Shown: positions 20,150 through 31,139 of the stretch, in pieces
Numbering within the stretch: position 1 is the stretch's first letter
How the letters are laid out: every line of letters begins with the position of its first letter
DNA from: Shinisaurus crocodilurus
Taxonomy: Eukaryota; Chordata; Lepidosauria; Squamata; Shinisauridae
Length of the DNA stretch: 64,000 nucleotides
Reading direction: 5' to 3'
Assembly: GCA_021292165.1 (NCBI GenBank)
Contig: CM037878.1
Coordinates: forward strand, 196,353,118 to 196,417,117
The notes under the pieces: generated by a model
What the model was told of the DNA's origin: nothing
Databases searched by the model: none
The model's input: the letters and a program-made list of their open reading frames with translations, nothing else
Translations under genes and position numbers: made by a program

Positions 20150-20899
20150 TATTTATTTATTTTATTTATTTAATACATTCTTATACCGCCCAATAGCCAA
20201 AGCTCTCTGGGCGGTTTACAACAGTTAAAATCATAAAATACAATATAAAATATAAAATTTAAAAACACAGATTAAAAACAAACAGCAGAGCTAGCAGCAG
20301 CAGTTACAATAACGGAATTAAAAACAATTACAAGATTAAAATGATTAAAATGATTAAAATGCCTGGGAGAACAGAACGGTCTTCACCTGGCGCCGGAAAG
20401 AATACAAAGTAGGCGCCAGACGAACCTCTTTGGGGAGCTCATTCCATAACTGGGGTGCCACAGCAGAAAAGGCCCTCCTCCTAGTAGCCACCTGCCTCAC
20501 TTCCTTTGGCAGGGGCTCTCGGAGAAGGACCGCTGAGGAAGATCTTAGTGTCCGGGCAGGTACATATGGGAGGAGACGATCCTTCAGATACCCTGGCCCC
20601 AAGCCGTTTAGGGCTTTAAATGTTAGCACCAGCACTTTGAATCGGGCCCGGAAACAGACTGGCAGCCAGTGCAGATGAGAAAGCACTGGTATAATATGTT
20701 CTCGTCGGCCAGTCCCGGTTAATAATCTTGCTGCCCTATTTTGGATCAGCTGAAGTTTCCGGACCGTTTTCAAAGGCAGCCCCACGTATAACGCATTGCA
20801 GTAATCCAAACGAGAGGTTACCAGAGCATGGATAACTGTAGCTAGGCTATCTCTGTCCAGATAAGGACGTAGTTGGTATATCAGCCTAAGCCTAAGCCT
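20150..20899 (-). mobile_element. 5'-truncated L2-like LINE
   Basis: The A-rich tail (plus-strand TTTATTTATTTTATTTA) is at 20150. The 3' UTR has the reversed GGCGGTATAAG and AACCGCCCAGAGAGCTTTGG motifs. Coding sequence begins at the truncated 5' end near 20890. The insertion interrupts a hAT MITE and duplicates AAGGTT. Confidence 0.85.
20354..20890 (-). CDS. LINE ORF2 C-terminal fragment
   Basis: About 180 codons are open without a stop. The protein ends VKTVLFSQAF. Recognisable blocks are LDYCNALYVGLPLKT, LQLIQNRAARLLTGT, LHWLPVCFRARFKVL and APQLWNELP. These are conserved in the region C-terminal to the reverse transcriptase of L2/CR1-type non-LTR retrotransposons. RT catalytic motifs are lost by 5' truncation. 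The preserved frame suggests a fairly recent insertion. It has no function on its own. The open frame runs past 20899 into flanking DNA, and that part is not element sequence. Confidence 0.8.
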   Translation of the reverse strand, partial: LRLIYQLRPYLDRDSLATVIHALVTSRLDYCNALYVGLPLKTVRKLQLIQNRAARLLTGTGRREHIIPVLSHLHWLPVCFRARFKVLVLTFKALNGLGPGYLKDRLLPYVPARTLRSSSAVLLREPLPKEVRQVATRRRAFSAVAPQLWNELPKEVRLAPTLYSFRRQVKTVLFSQAF

Positions 20900-20924
20900 A
20901 AGGTTGAAGAACACTGGTCTAGCA

Positions 20925-21407
20925 CATATATTTAAATTATTGAAATACCAATAGTTAACAATATTTGAATTACTACAATACTGATAATTAATTTTACCCA
21001 ATTTTATGGCTGAACAATATGCCCATCTCATTAATTAGCATGTCAGCTATTTCACTACTGGGAATTGAACAGTTGTACAAGCGAGAAGGATTCAAATTCT
21101 CCTCCCACTCAGCAAACCATAATTCCCTGATCCAGCGAGATACTATATGAGCAAAATCAGTGGAATACCCTTAGCATGTGCTCAAAGTGGAGTTGAAAGG
21201 GAGGAATATCCAGCTGTGGGGTACACACCCATTTCATCTGACAGGGCCAACTACCTATTGAAGGAACAGCAATCTGGCACTCTTCTGGGCTCAGTGTGGG
21301 TGCTTCCCTTTTCCTGTCCAAATTGCCTAACAGATGGTCAGTGTTTCTAGCTGCCATTATGTACATGATGCAGCCATTATGTACATCTGATCTATTGTGT
21401 CTGAGAG
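20925..21407. other. no recognised feature
   Basis: AT-rich at the left; no gene or repeat recognised. Confidence 0.35.
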
Positions 21408-21485
21408 CACACAATCCTAAATCTCTACTCAGAAATAAGCCCCATGGAATTCAATGGATCTTATTCCCAGGTAAATTCCCAGTGT
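21408..21485. mobile_element. palindromic MITE (CACAATCCTAA), second copy
   Basis: The block shares CTACTCAGAAATAA and TTATTCCCAGGTAA with 13306-13396. The centre CCCCATGGAATTCAATGG is partly self-complementary. Confidence 0.5.
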
Positions 21486-21784
21486 CTCCTTCTGGATTCA
21501 GATAGGAAATGTAGTTTGTTTCTTACTCAGGCCAATCTGGACTAAACCAGCTCTTGAGATTTCTGCCCCTCAATTTTAATTGTATGGAAGTGAGGCCCAG
21601 TTTAAATAAAAATGTTAGCTGATTGGTCTAACATGATTACCGGTAATCTGCACAGCATTCCACATGACCGGCTCACATTTCCTCAGACCATCAGCCATTC
21701 TAGGGCTGTGCACAAGAGTTCCTTCCAGACATACAGTCAATATGTGGAGGGGCCCAAATGGCATCCACGTGGCATACCACATCT

Positions 21785-21925
21785 TTCAGCAGGTGAGCCC
21801 CTCCTGAACAGAGGTAGCCTGGCCACTGTTACCCATATTCTGGTAATCACTGGATTATACTACTGTAATGTGTTGTACATGGGGCTGCCTCTGAAGATGG
21901 CTTGGAAACTTCAGATGTCGATAGA
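21785..21925 (+). mobile_element. L2-like LINE ORF2 fragment
   Basis: The plus strand encodes a degraded version of the block seen at 20354-20890: RGSLATVTHILV, then YYCNVLYMGLPLKM. It is truncated at both ends. The sequence between 21486 and 21784 shows nothing else. Confidence 0.6.
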
Positions 21926-21936
21926 AAGATTGATAG

Positions 21937-22031
21937 ATACACACACACACACACACACACACGCAGCATTACATTCTAATACAAATCTACATATATCAAA
22001 GAAAGTGTCCTGACTGACTGACTGACTGACT
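21937..22031. repeat. (CA)n and (ACTG)n microsatellites
   Basis: A CA run lies at 21940-21962 and an ACTG run at 22010-22031. Confidence 0.9.
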
Positions 22032-22337
22032 CATCAATGCCCAGCTCAAACCGTTTAATCTAGGAACGTGAAATTTTGAAGGGACATTGCTTTTATGACG
22101 TAGACCCCCACTAAGGAAGGATTTTTGGAAATTCCGTCCTGAAGGGGGTGAAAAAGGGGGGCAAAATCACCCCACTCTCATATCTCCTACGGGCAAAGCA
22201 ACAGGGCAGAAGTTATGCAAATCGGCCTCACCTCAGAATTGCTGCAGGAGCCAATAGGAGCAGTTATGTAAATAGCCCATATGACACTTAGAATGCTCGT
22301 ATGAATTCCTGCAGGGGCCAATAGGGGTGGGTATGCA
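22032..22337. other. unclassified sequence adjoining minisatellite
   Basis: The stretch has two similar phrases, AGGAGCCAATAGGAGCAGTTA and AGGGGCCAATAGGGGTGGGTA, each followed by a TGTAAAT/TGCAAAT word. It seems to be a mobile-element end, but I do not recognise the family. Confidence 0.35.
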
Positions 22338-23190
22338 AATTGTTGTATGGTCCGGGGGGGGGAGCAGGGATTTCACTGTTGTGTGGTCCTGGGGGGGGGG
22401 GGAGCTGGGATTTCATTGTTTGGTCCCGGGGGGGGGGGAGCAGGGATTTCATTGTGAAGTCCCTGGGGGGATGGGAAGCAGGGAATACAATGTTGTGTAG
22501 TCCCAGGGGGGGAGGGAAGCAGGGATTTCATTGTGTAGTCCCTGGGGGGGAAGCAGGGATTTCATTGTACAGTACCGGAGGGGGGAACAGGGATTTCATT
22601 GTGTAGTCCCAGGGGCGGGGGGAAGCTGGGATTTCATTGTGTAGTCCTGGGGGGGGAGCAGGGATTTCATTGTGCAGTCCTGGGGGTGGACAGAGATTTG
22701 ATTGTGTAGTCCCGGGGGGGGGGAGCAGGGATTTCATTGTACAGTTCCAGAGGGGGGAGCAGGGAATTCATTGTTGTGTGGTCCCGAGGGAGCTGGGATT
22801 TCACTGTTGTGTAGTCCCGGGGGGGACGACGACAGGGATTTCATTGTGCAGTCCCGGGGGGGGAGCAGGGATTTCACTGTGTAGTCCCAGTGGAACAGGG
22901 ATTTCATTGTGTAGTCCCGGGAGAGCAGGGATTTCATTGTGCAGTACCGGGGGAAAGGGAACAGGGATTTCATTGTGTAGGCTGGGAGGGGGAGCAGGGA
23001 TTTCATTGTGTAGTCCCGGAGGGGGCAGGGATTTCATTGTGCAGTCCTGGGGGAGCTGGTAGTCCCAGGGGAGCTGGGATTTCATTGTGCAGTCCTGGGG
23101 GAGCTGGTAGTCCTGAGGGAGCTGGGATTTCATTGTGTAATCCTGGGGGAGCTGGTAGTCCCGGGGGAGCTGGGATTCCATTATGTAGGG
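22338..23190 (+). repeat. G-rich minisatellite, about 24 units
   Basis: Tandem units of about 30-40 bp have core GGGATTTCATTGTGTAGTCC followed by a run of 4-12 G and an AGCA linker. The last three units (from about 23040) follow a longer 48-bp period with an inserted GAGCTGGTAGTCC. G-run length varies between units. All open frames across it are frames of the repeat, on both strands. The multiple long G-runs on one strand could form G-quadruplexes. Confidence 0.93.
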
Positions 23191-23229
23191 ATTCAAAACA
23201 GCAGTCAGCTACCTTAAGGAATTTCGAAC

Positions 23230-23495
23230 AAATATAGTCAAAAATAAGCAATACAATATAAAATAGCATCAATTAAAAGCTTACCTCCCATGCAAAGACA
23301 TCCCATAAGGATTCCATAAGGACGGGGCCACCACAGAAAAGGCCCTGTCCCCTGTGCCCACTAACCTGATAGATCTTACTGGCAGGCACATGAGCAGGGC
23401 TTCCACGGCTGCTCTTTGTCGGTACCCAGGTATACAGGTGCAGGCAGTCCTTCAAATTACCTGGTCCCGAGCCATTTCAAGGTCAGAAAATAGTT
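23230..23495 (-). mobile_element. L2-like LINE fragment
   Basis: The minus strand carries the region near the ORF2 end seen at 20354-20500. The plus strand reads GGGGCCACCACAGAAAAGGC followed by a decayed CCTGGTCCCGAGCCATTT. Frames are broken. Confidence 0.6.
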
Positions 23496-24621
23496 GCTAG
23501 GTTACTAACTGGGACTTACCTCAACAGCTCCACTTTGGTCTGTTTCCAAGCATAGTTCAAAGTGCTGATGCATACAGTTTGGGGCTTGGGACCAGGCACC
23601 AGGCTACCTGAAAGGATGCATACCCCCACACAAACCTGCCGTTGCAGGTAATCCTCCTCCAAGTGCCCCCACAATGTGAGGTGAAGCAGGAGGGTATGCT
23701 CTCCCATTCTTTTGTCTTTTCAGTGACAAGCAAGAGCTGTTTATTTCCCCTGGCCTCTGAAACTTCTCTGATCATTTTATGCTGCTCAGATATCTGCTGC
23801 TCTAATTGGTTGTAATTTCTGAATGCATTAACATTATAACTGTTGCTGTGTAAACGTATGTTACGAAGGGCTGGCTATAAATGAATAAAACAAACAAAGT
23901 TGATTGTAACCCCATGGAGTCATAATGAAGTGCATATATTGGCAGAGAAGCCGGCTACCGCAACACTGCTATTGCCCATGCACATTCATTCAGTCTCTTT
24001 GTCCTGTCTTATAAAGGCGCTTTGATGAGCAGAGGATGAGTGGACATCGGGCAATACACAAATGTTCTCTCTGCAATGTGGGGAGTTCTAGGTGGAATGT
24101 GATGTGAAACCATAGAGCACCTTGTAGAGCCTAATATAATCAACAGAGCAATCCTATCTGTGGCAGGTGGGGAGCTCCAACATTGGGGGCTCTGAAGAAT
24201 AAAAAAAACAACTCTTCTGGGCTCATGGTGGCAGGGCAGAAGTGAGGGAGGACCCACACACACACCCCGGGCCCAGTTGTTGTTTTTAATGAATTCCCTC
24301 CCATTAAGCTATGCCAGCTCCAGGCAGATCTGCAGCTGGTTTGGGGAGGGGTGTCTGGGGGGCTGGGGGACCATAAGCTTCTCCTGGCACACACACCAAG
24401 CATTCTCCCCCCACTCTGCAATGTCAGAGAAGAACTGGGCTCGAAGGTTTTCGTAGGGGGCTCCTGAGGTTGGATCTCCCACTCTGAGGCCAGACGTTTC
24501 TTTCTGTCCTCGGAACAAGAGATCTGACATATCTCTTAGCCCCTGGGATGCCCACCCACGGACCATCAGAGTGCAGTGTAAGTCTGCTATCTCCTCCCAT
24601 ACTCCATCTCAAGACTGTGAC
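23496..24621. other. no recognised feature
   Basis: No gene or complete repeat is visible. Confidence 0.4.
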
Positions 24622-24992
24622 TAAGAGCCTTTCTGCATGAGGCATTTATTGTGCGCACGTGATTCCTCGCTCACAGTAGTTTGTGAGTGCTTTACATGAC
24701 ATCCTCCTCCTCCAGGGCCTCTCCTGTTCTTTTCAACCATTTCCATGGCTTTTTTTAGACTGAGGAAAGTCTGGTATTATCTGTGAATGGTGTCATGAAA
24801 CCCACCCCACCCCTGTATTCTTCTATACCACAGTGCCACCTAGTGGTTGTGTAATGGAACATATAAAAAGGCAGAGAAAGAAAACCCCCAGAAAAAAATG
24901 TGTAAAGGAACCATTCTTAATCCTGCAAAGAATCCAGAAGCAGAAGCCTTAGTAAAGTGGTGGGTTAAAAGCCTCATATAGAAAAGCCCTAA
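24622..24992. mobile_element. PIF/Harbinger-like MITE, copy 1
   Basis: The element is 24625-24989 (365 bp). Its inverted ends are GAGCCTTTCTGCATGAGGC and GCCTCATATAGAAAAGCCC, flanked by TAA at 24622-24624 and 24990-24992. A 3-bp TWA duplication with GGGC-type ends fits PIF/Harbinger. A better preserved relative is at 27390-27794. No transposase is present. Confidence 0.75.
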
Positions 24993-25357
24993 ATTCAGAC
25001 TCCTCAGCTTCAGCATCAAGATCCGTCCACTCCCCACTGCTGCTTTGCTTATCATCTAGCTTGATGAAGAGTTCTGCAGAACTCAAAAGCTTATTCACTG
25101 TTTTGTGACATTTTGGTTGGTCCCTATAAAGAGACCATGGATTTTTAAATATATATATATATATATTTTAGTGGAGCAACTTGGCTTCCTTTGCTTTTTG
25201 CCTAACTGTGATGGCAATTCACAAATGCAAGTTTCCATGTGATGCTACCGTAATCAAATCTGCATGTGGAAACAAGTTATAGAACACCCAGGTAGTTTCA
25301 TTCACATTCGACCTCCATCTGACTCTCCTCTGGCTTTGTCTTTTTGGTTTATCTTCT

Positions 25358-25685
25358 GCCTATAGCAGGGGTGGGCTACTTTGGGAGGTCCAGATGCCAT
25401 TTTTGCACCCCAGATCCTCTCATGGACTGTACCCCCCTGTGGGTGCCACATCATCATCATCATCATCATCGTCGTCGTCGTCGTCATCATCATCGTCATC
25501 CAAAGTAGCTACAGAGTGCCCAAAGGGTCAAAATTAGCTTGTTTGCAGTAGCCACTATGGATGCCTTTTTCCACAAAAAAAGTTTTCCCCCCCCCCTGGA
25601 TGTGGGGGCAGCAAGGGCCACGATGTGGAGTGGTGGGGGCTGGATGCAGCCCATGGGCTACATGTTTCCCACTCCTGGTTTATAG
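25358..25685. mobile_element. hAT element with internal ATC/GTC repeat
   Basis: The element is 25366-25677 (312 bp). It begins CAGGGGTGGGCTACTTTGGG and ends GGGCTACATGTTTCCCACTC then CTG, with flanks GCCTATAG and GTTTATAG (6/8). A trinucleotide array, ATC and GTC units, fills about 25451-25498. The left gap 24993-25357 contains an AT run at 25151-25165 and no gene. Confidence 0.75.
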
Positions 25686-26552
25686 GTTAGCCTAATAAAC
25701 ACCACGATACAGCCTGGCTGGAACTCATTACTACTTCAGCCTTGGTTGATATAGAGCTTTATAGCTGTGGAAGCAGCTTTTCAAATTGCAAATGTTAACT
25801 TCACATTTTACAGGTACATGTAAAACACAGAGCAATTAAAAAGTATTGAAAGTTTGTAATTTTCTATAAGCACTCGAGTGCAGGTTTTTTGATTTAAAGT
25901 TATTAGAGCACAGTATGTTTTTTTTTAGGACAGCTTCAGTCTTCCATATTGAAATTTCATTTATTATGGTCAAAGACTATGCTTGGTTTGCTGTTAACTA
26001 CCGTAATTCATATATGGATGCAAACACGGCACACTAAGGAAGCACAAATAAAAAACTAACAATTCAAACAGCTTCAAGGAAAAAACAATGTATTCATTGT
26101 ATACATTTTAACATAATATAAGAAGAATTGTACGGCATGATTATATATATATTTTAAATTGCTAGAGTAGACAGTCCCTTCTTCTGAAATAAAAATGACA
26201 TTAAAATGTAGCCATTAAGGATTCACATTCAGCCTTTTAACCATGAGAACTAAAAAGCCACTTTAAAAGAAAAGAAAAAAGCTAACATTTCAACATTCAA
26301 ACCAGAACCTAAAAATTATAATTAAATAGTCTTGGAGTAGAAACAACCGTGAGCTGTATAGTTTCCACTCTGAGCTATAGTGAATGAGTAACACTTACCT
26401 TAAACATGGTTCCCTCTAATACCAAATGTGGGTGATCCCATCAATTTAGAAGTGAAATGGGGTCAACCAAACCCAAAGTAGTAATTTCTATTAAGGAATG
26501 ACCTAGGCATGGAGAAGTATATTAGTTTGCAATTTAAAAGAACTTCTTTAAA
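25686..26552. other. no recognised feature
   Basis: AT-rich; no gene or clear repeat. Confidence 0.4.
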
Positions 26553-26600
26553 GAACACACACACACACACACACACAAACACAAACACACCACCCACCCC
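26553..26600. repeat. (CA)n microsatellite
   Basis: CA run from about 26555 to 26577, then imperfect units. Confidence 0.9.
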
Positions 26601-26696
26601 CAAACAGCCTGAAAAGCCTTTGAGCTTTCAGGACCTATGGAACATTGAAGGCAATAGAGCCCCTGAATATTAATGATGTCAGTTATTTAAAAAGGA

Positions 26697-27015
26697 ACAT
26701 AAGAACATAGGAAGAGCGAGCCATGCTGGATCAAACCAAGGGTCCATCTAGTCCAGCATTCTGATCACACAGTGGCCAACCAGCTGCCCACAGGAAACCC
26801 ACAAGCAGGACATGCGTGCAAGAGGACCCTCCCGCCCATATTCCCCAGCAACTGGTGTACATAGGCATACTGCCTCTGATACTAGAGGCAGCATACTGGA
26901 GGTCTAGTAGCCACTGATAGTCTCCTCCTTCATGAATTTGTCCAATCCCTTTTAAAGCCCTCCAAATTGGTGGCCATCAAATCTTGTGGAAGTGAATTCC
27001 ACAGTTTAACTATGC
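26697..27015 (-). mobile_element. CR1 LINE 3' end
   Basis: The reversed tail ACATAAGAACATAGGAAGAG starts at the left, followed by GCCATGCTGGATCAAACCAA and further typical CR1 3' text. It is the reverse complement of the 3' part of the CR1 at 38290-40247. Only the last 320 bp are present. Confidence 0.85.
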
Positions 27016-27119
27016 GCTATGTGAACATGGAAGGGAGGAGAAGGGAAGGAATTGGCCTGCACAAGCCTCTATGGAGTTACAGCTCATCTGCACTAGTTGT
27101 GAAATCTCTGGGGGGAAAT

Positions 27120-27254
27120 CCCTATATCAGTGGTTCCCAAGCTCGGATCCTCAGATTTCGTTGGAGTACAACTCCAGTCGTCCTTGACCATTAGCCATGC
27201 TGGCTGGGGATGGTGAGAGTTGTAGACCCAGGGTTGGGAACCACTGCTCTATAC
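27120..27254. mobile_element. palindromic hAT MITE, complete
   Basis: The element is 27128-27246 (119 bp), starting CAGTGGTTCCCAAGC and ending GTTGGGAACCACTG. It has related 8-bp flanks CCCTATAT and CTCTATAC (6/8). It is the same family as 20041-20916. Confidence 0.8.
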
Positions 27255-27386
27255 CTAGTCCTTTTGTACAGAGCTACCCATTTGAATTAACCAGCCAGAG
27301 CCCTGGTGAATTAATGCACCATGCCAGAAAGCTCCATCTCATTTCCCATCCCCCACCTCTGATAAAGCAATCAACAGTCACTAGTA

Positions 27387-27797
27387 TTAGGGCTTCTCTA
27401 CATGAGGCATTTATTGTGCACTCATTGATGACTCATGACAATGACTCATGATTCTTCACTCATGGTAGTTTGCAGGAGCTGTACACAATGTTGTCCATCT
27501 TCCAGGTACTCTCCCATATTTTGCAGCTATTTTTGCGGCTTTTTTTAGAGTGAGAAAAATGCAGTATTATTTCCTAATCTCGTGATACATCGCTATGAAA
27601 AGCCCATGTATTCGTGCAATTCCACTTTATCACAACACCACCTTGTGGTTATGTAATGGAATATATAGAAAGGCAGAGAAAGAAAACCCCCAGGAAAAAA
27701 CCACATGTAAAGGACCCACTTTTACTCCCACAAAGAAAATGGAAACAGCAGCCTTGGTAAAGCGGCGGGTTACACGCTTCATGTAGAGAAGCCCTTA
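27387..27797. mobile_element. PIF/Harbinger-like MITE, copy 2
   Basis: The element is 27390-27794 (405 bp). Its ends GGGCTTCTCTACATGAGG and CTTCATGTAGAGAAGCCC form an almost perfect inverted repeat. TTA flanks it at 27387-27389 and 27795-27797. Internal sequence such as AGGCAGAGAAAGAAAACCCC is shared with copy 1 in the same orientation. Confidence 0.85.
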
Positions 27798-30500
27798 GTA
27801 AAGTGTAAGGGACCTTCACCCACAGTTTGCACACAGAACAGTATATCTCTAAAATTAACTGGCAACATCTTTAGCTGCAGTTCTATAGCGTATACATGTT
27901 TTTATATACTCTGTTTACTTGCACACAACCACTATAAGTACGGTAAACATTGTGGATCTTCCCAATGTAGCCTCAAGTGTTAGGAGGCCACCTAAATGAA
28001 TGTTTTAGGCCTGTTCCATATGTATTAGAAGTTCACTTTGTTAAGAAACTCATTTTGGGTCACTCCCTTGAGTATCTCATCAATCTGGTTTCAATATACT
28101 ATGTAAAGCACAGTGGAAGTTTTCCAAACCAAGGTGCTATATTAATATAAAGCTATTAATATTATTTTCTCTCTACACTCATAAACCTAGCATCTGTAGT
28201 TTCAATTTTGCAGGTGTCTAATATTGCCTATCAAAGCCTTTAAACTGAAACAGCAATATAAATTAATTTCTCTGACCTTTCTTTTTCAAGTAAAAGTTGG
28301 AGGGTGGGTGACATATGCAAAATAATTGCTTTGTTCATCACAATACCAGGCAGTTTTGTTTTAATACTTGGATCTTCTGTTTTCAAGGGGTGAGAAAGTG
28401 AGCTACCTTGGTGAATAGAGAATCAATCAATCAATCAATCAATCAATGGAACTGTGTACGTAGCATAACAGCCTGGATAGCCAAAATGCTTTGCAAACAG
28501 CATTGTCTGTGCTTATCCCTTGTTTCACATGGAACTAGTTAGGTAGGGATAAGCAATATCTCCCAATCCATTCTTTCTTGTTCTGCTCTGCATCCCAATT
28601 CCTCCTGGATGCTAGCTTAACTAGGAAAAGGCCTAACATTTAGCCTGAAATAGTGTGGCCATGTGTCCTACTTTGCAGAGGACAAAACTCCTCTGTTTGA
28701 AGGCCTCCTCCATTTGAAGGGCCATCCAGTCCCAAATCCGGTTTAAAGATAAAGAACTATAAGAAGGGAAAGCAGCAGGTGACCTTGAACTGGCCCACCA
28801 ACAGTTAGCCCCTGGGCAGCAGACTGAGCAGGCAGGCACACAGCTCACCTGGTTACAGTCTTCCCAACTATAGTGAGATGCATTGCAATTCAACTTAAAT
28901 TACAGTAATCATTTCTAAATTTGCATGCGTGCCCAGAATCTGTGTCCTCTTTTGTTCTCTTTTTGGTGATGTGTAAGTGGCCACCCTAATGGTGCGTGCA
29001 TGTTCCAATTTCCCACATGCATTTCGGTTTCCTGGCGTTTACCCCGCCTCTCTACTTAACTGACACGCACAGTCATATTTATTAAACAAAATGTCCAAAA
29101 ATCAATCTTGTTGCAATCACACACATATGATTATTGTATCAAGATTCTTTTTGTGTCATCTTTTACTGATGCACACATATGCTCTTCCTGCACATTGATA
29201 AACACCACACAAAATGGATTTGTGATACAAATGTATATATGTTCACATTATGATTGCTTTTGGGGGGGGGCAGTGTTTATCAGTGCAACTGCGTGCATCA
29301 GTAATGTATAGGAGGGAAGAAGCAAAGGAACTGAAAGCTGTGGAAAACTGCACATGCATAGTCGTCTCCATCAAATTTGGAAATTAGGAAGAAGAAAGAA
29401 ACAATGGAGGATCCCTAATAGATCAACTCCTTTATCGCCTTTGTGATATTTGTAATTTTTGCTTACTTTAAGGCTGGTACGCACGTTGTATACAGTGTTC
29501 CAAAGAGAGCTGGCTATCCAAGATTAAAAACTGCTGAGGGGGAAAAAGAAAGAAAGGAGGACAGGTAATCTGGAAATTCAAAATTTGGGGCAACTCAGAG
29601 AAGGGCAAGTTCAGAATCATCCCATTCCCAACACTGAAAGGAAAATGTTTATTTCCTGTGGAATACAGTGAGTATAGGAAGTGTTGAGTATTCCCAATTC
29701 CACAGCATGAAACATTTGTTTAAAAGATGCTTGCATTCAAATAGATGAGAAATGGCACGCCTTGTCCAATTCCTGGACCTAGTAAAGCATTTCCTGCTTG
29801 TTCACAACCATACACATGCCTCAGCTCCAAAATTCCAGGAGAAGCATGGTGACATACTGTGGAAATACACTGACATATTTTCTGTAGTGTGTGAAGTTGT
29901 CCTTTGGAGGCAGCCATGCAAGACCACTTCAGTTAGAAGCACATCAAAGCTCAAGGTAGCAGTTACTTTATCAAAGTCATTTCTCATGTCTAAAAATAAT
30001 ATTCCTGTAATGGATGTGGAATCGTATTGATTCATCACATCCTGACTGGAAGACAGAGCAAAACAGTGTTTAGGGGATGCTACACTGAATTTCCAGTGAC
30101 ATCTGTGAAGTCCATGAGAACCTTCAAAGTGTTTCTGATGGTTGATCCTATTTCACACCATTTATACACATTTGCTGACATCAAGGGCTGTACAACATAA
30201 CATCTTATCATGCTTGGCTACCTTTCTGTGTGGGGAGACCCAGACTGACCATGTGTACTATCATGACTGGCACACACATTTTCAAGCAATCTTTCACATG
30301 TATTAATATCTCTTTGATGTACTACAGCTAAATATCAATTCATTTTCTCTGACTTGTTCCCATGATGCTTCTCTCACTCCACACTACACAAGGACAGGTG
30401 GGGATTAACTCAAGGACTGATATTCCCATGCATCAGCAACAATCTCCTGTCTCGGCTCATAAAGGTGATATCAATGTTAAATTAAACTGTGAATATAAGA
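27798..30500. other. no recognised gene; (AATC)n at 28420-28447
   Basis: A 2.7 kb stretch with a tetranucleotide run at 28420-28447 and a G-run near 29262. I see no terminal repeats, LINE tails or convincing coding frame. Confidence 0.4.
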
Positions 30501-30765
30501 GGCATTGTATTGGATGCAGACTTAGTCAAACTTAGAGTAGACCCATTGAAAACCATGGGACTTAAAGATAGTCAGCGTGTGGCTCACGCTGGCTCAGCTT
30601 GTCTGAGTGTGGAAAGCTAAGCAGGGTCAGGCCTGGTTATTACTTGGATGGGAGACCCCTCCTCTAGTTTCCTGCATTGAGTAGGGGGTTGGACTCGATG
30701 GCCTTGCAGATCCCTTCCAACTCTATGATCCACGAATAAGTTTGCATCCAATTCAATATTTCTAA
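30501..30765. mobile_element. palindromic MITE interrupted by a SINE
   Basis: Left half: ATTGGATGCAGACTTAGTC, then CTTAGAGTAGACCCATTGAA. Right half: GAATAAGTTTGCATCCAATT. These halves are joined in intact relatives such as 49951-50034. The 5S-like/CR1 element at 30566-30732 separates them. Confidence 0.6.
30566..30732 (+). mobile_element. 5S rRNA-like head joined to a CR1 3' tail (candidate SINE)
   Basis: The first 92 bp resemble vertebrate 5S rRNA. The best parts are GTCTGA, then GGAAAGCTAAGCAGGGTC (30611-30628) and TACTTGGATGGGAGACC (30641-30657). These are the internal pol III control regions (A box/intermediate element and C box). Directly after, from about 30660, the sequence becomes a CR1 3' end: TTCCTGCATTGAGTAGGGGG, TTGGACTCGATGGCC and CCCTTCCAACTCTATGAT. 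A pol III-transcribed head plus a LINE 3' tail is the layout of a SINE mobilised by that LINE. The first 30 bases of the head match 5S only weakly. It lies inside a MITE, so it arrived as an insertion. An alternative is two independent insertions side by side. Confidence 0.7.
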
Positions 30766-31139
30766 ATCTCTAAAATATGACTGTTTTCCTCTAAATGCTA
30801 AGTTTTCAAATACGGTTTTGTTATGGTTACCTATATGGTTACCATTTTGGCATCAGCTAAGAAGCCCTCCCTCTGAACAAGAACAACACATTTCTACTAC
30901 CAAAATAGGAGAGTTTTATGTCACAGAATTTGCCTTATTACGGAAAAATATTTGGTCAGTCATTTTTTAAATATTTTACCTACAGAGTGCTGCTAGCAAT
31001 TGACTACCTCATCTGCTTGCTGCAATTAATGTAAAGCAGCTTCTGAATATTCTTATGTTCCAGCAGGATGATAGTCTTCATTACAGATACAAGTAAAAGA
31101 AGAGGAAAATCAATAACTTTTTAAACATTTTTCTCTTAC

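Larger units (their letters stand above)
20033..20924. mobile_element. palindromic hAT MITE split by an L2-like LINE
   Basis: The MITE starts CAGTGTTCTCCAACCTTGGG at 20041 and ends AAGGTTGAAGAACACTG at 20916. Perfect 8-bp duplications GTCTAGCA flank it (20033-20040, 20917-20924). Its two arms, around GGCCTACAACT and AGTTGTAGGCC, pair almost completely, so the intact element was a roughly 130-bp hairpin. A LINE of 750 bp (20150-20899) sits in its right arm with AAGGTT duplicated at 20144-20149 and 20900-20905. Confidence 0.9.

Noticed and set aside
20881..20901. Telomere-like CCTAAG repeat
   Set aside because: Only about three hexamers, with a period unlike the vertebrate CCCTAA. It lies at a LINE 5' junction and is best explained by local slippage.
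22338..23190. CRISPR-like array
   Set aside because: Units are contiguous without distinct spacers, and the context is a vertebrate genome. This is a minisatellite.
22340..23272. Several open frames of 60-141 codons on both strands in the minisatellite
   Set aside because: Every frame is a translation of the tandem unit with variable G-runs. There is no start context or domain.
30601..30660. Functional 5S rRNA gene
   Set aside because: Only the internal promoter half matches well. The 5' part is diverged and the 3' third is replaced by CR1 sequence, with no terminator T-run.
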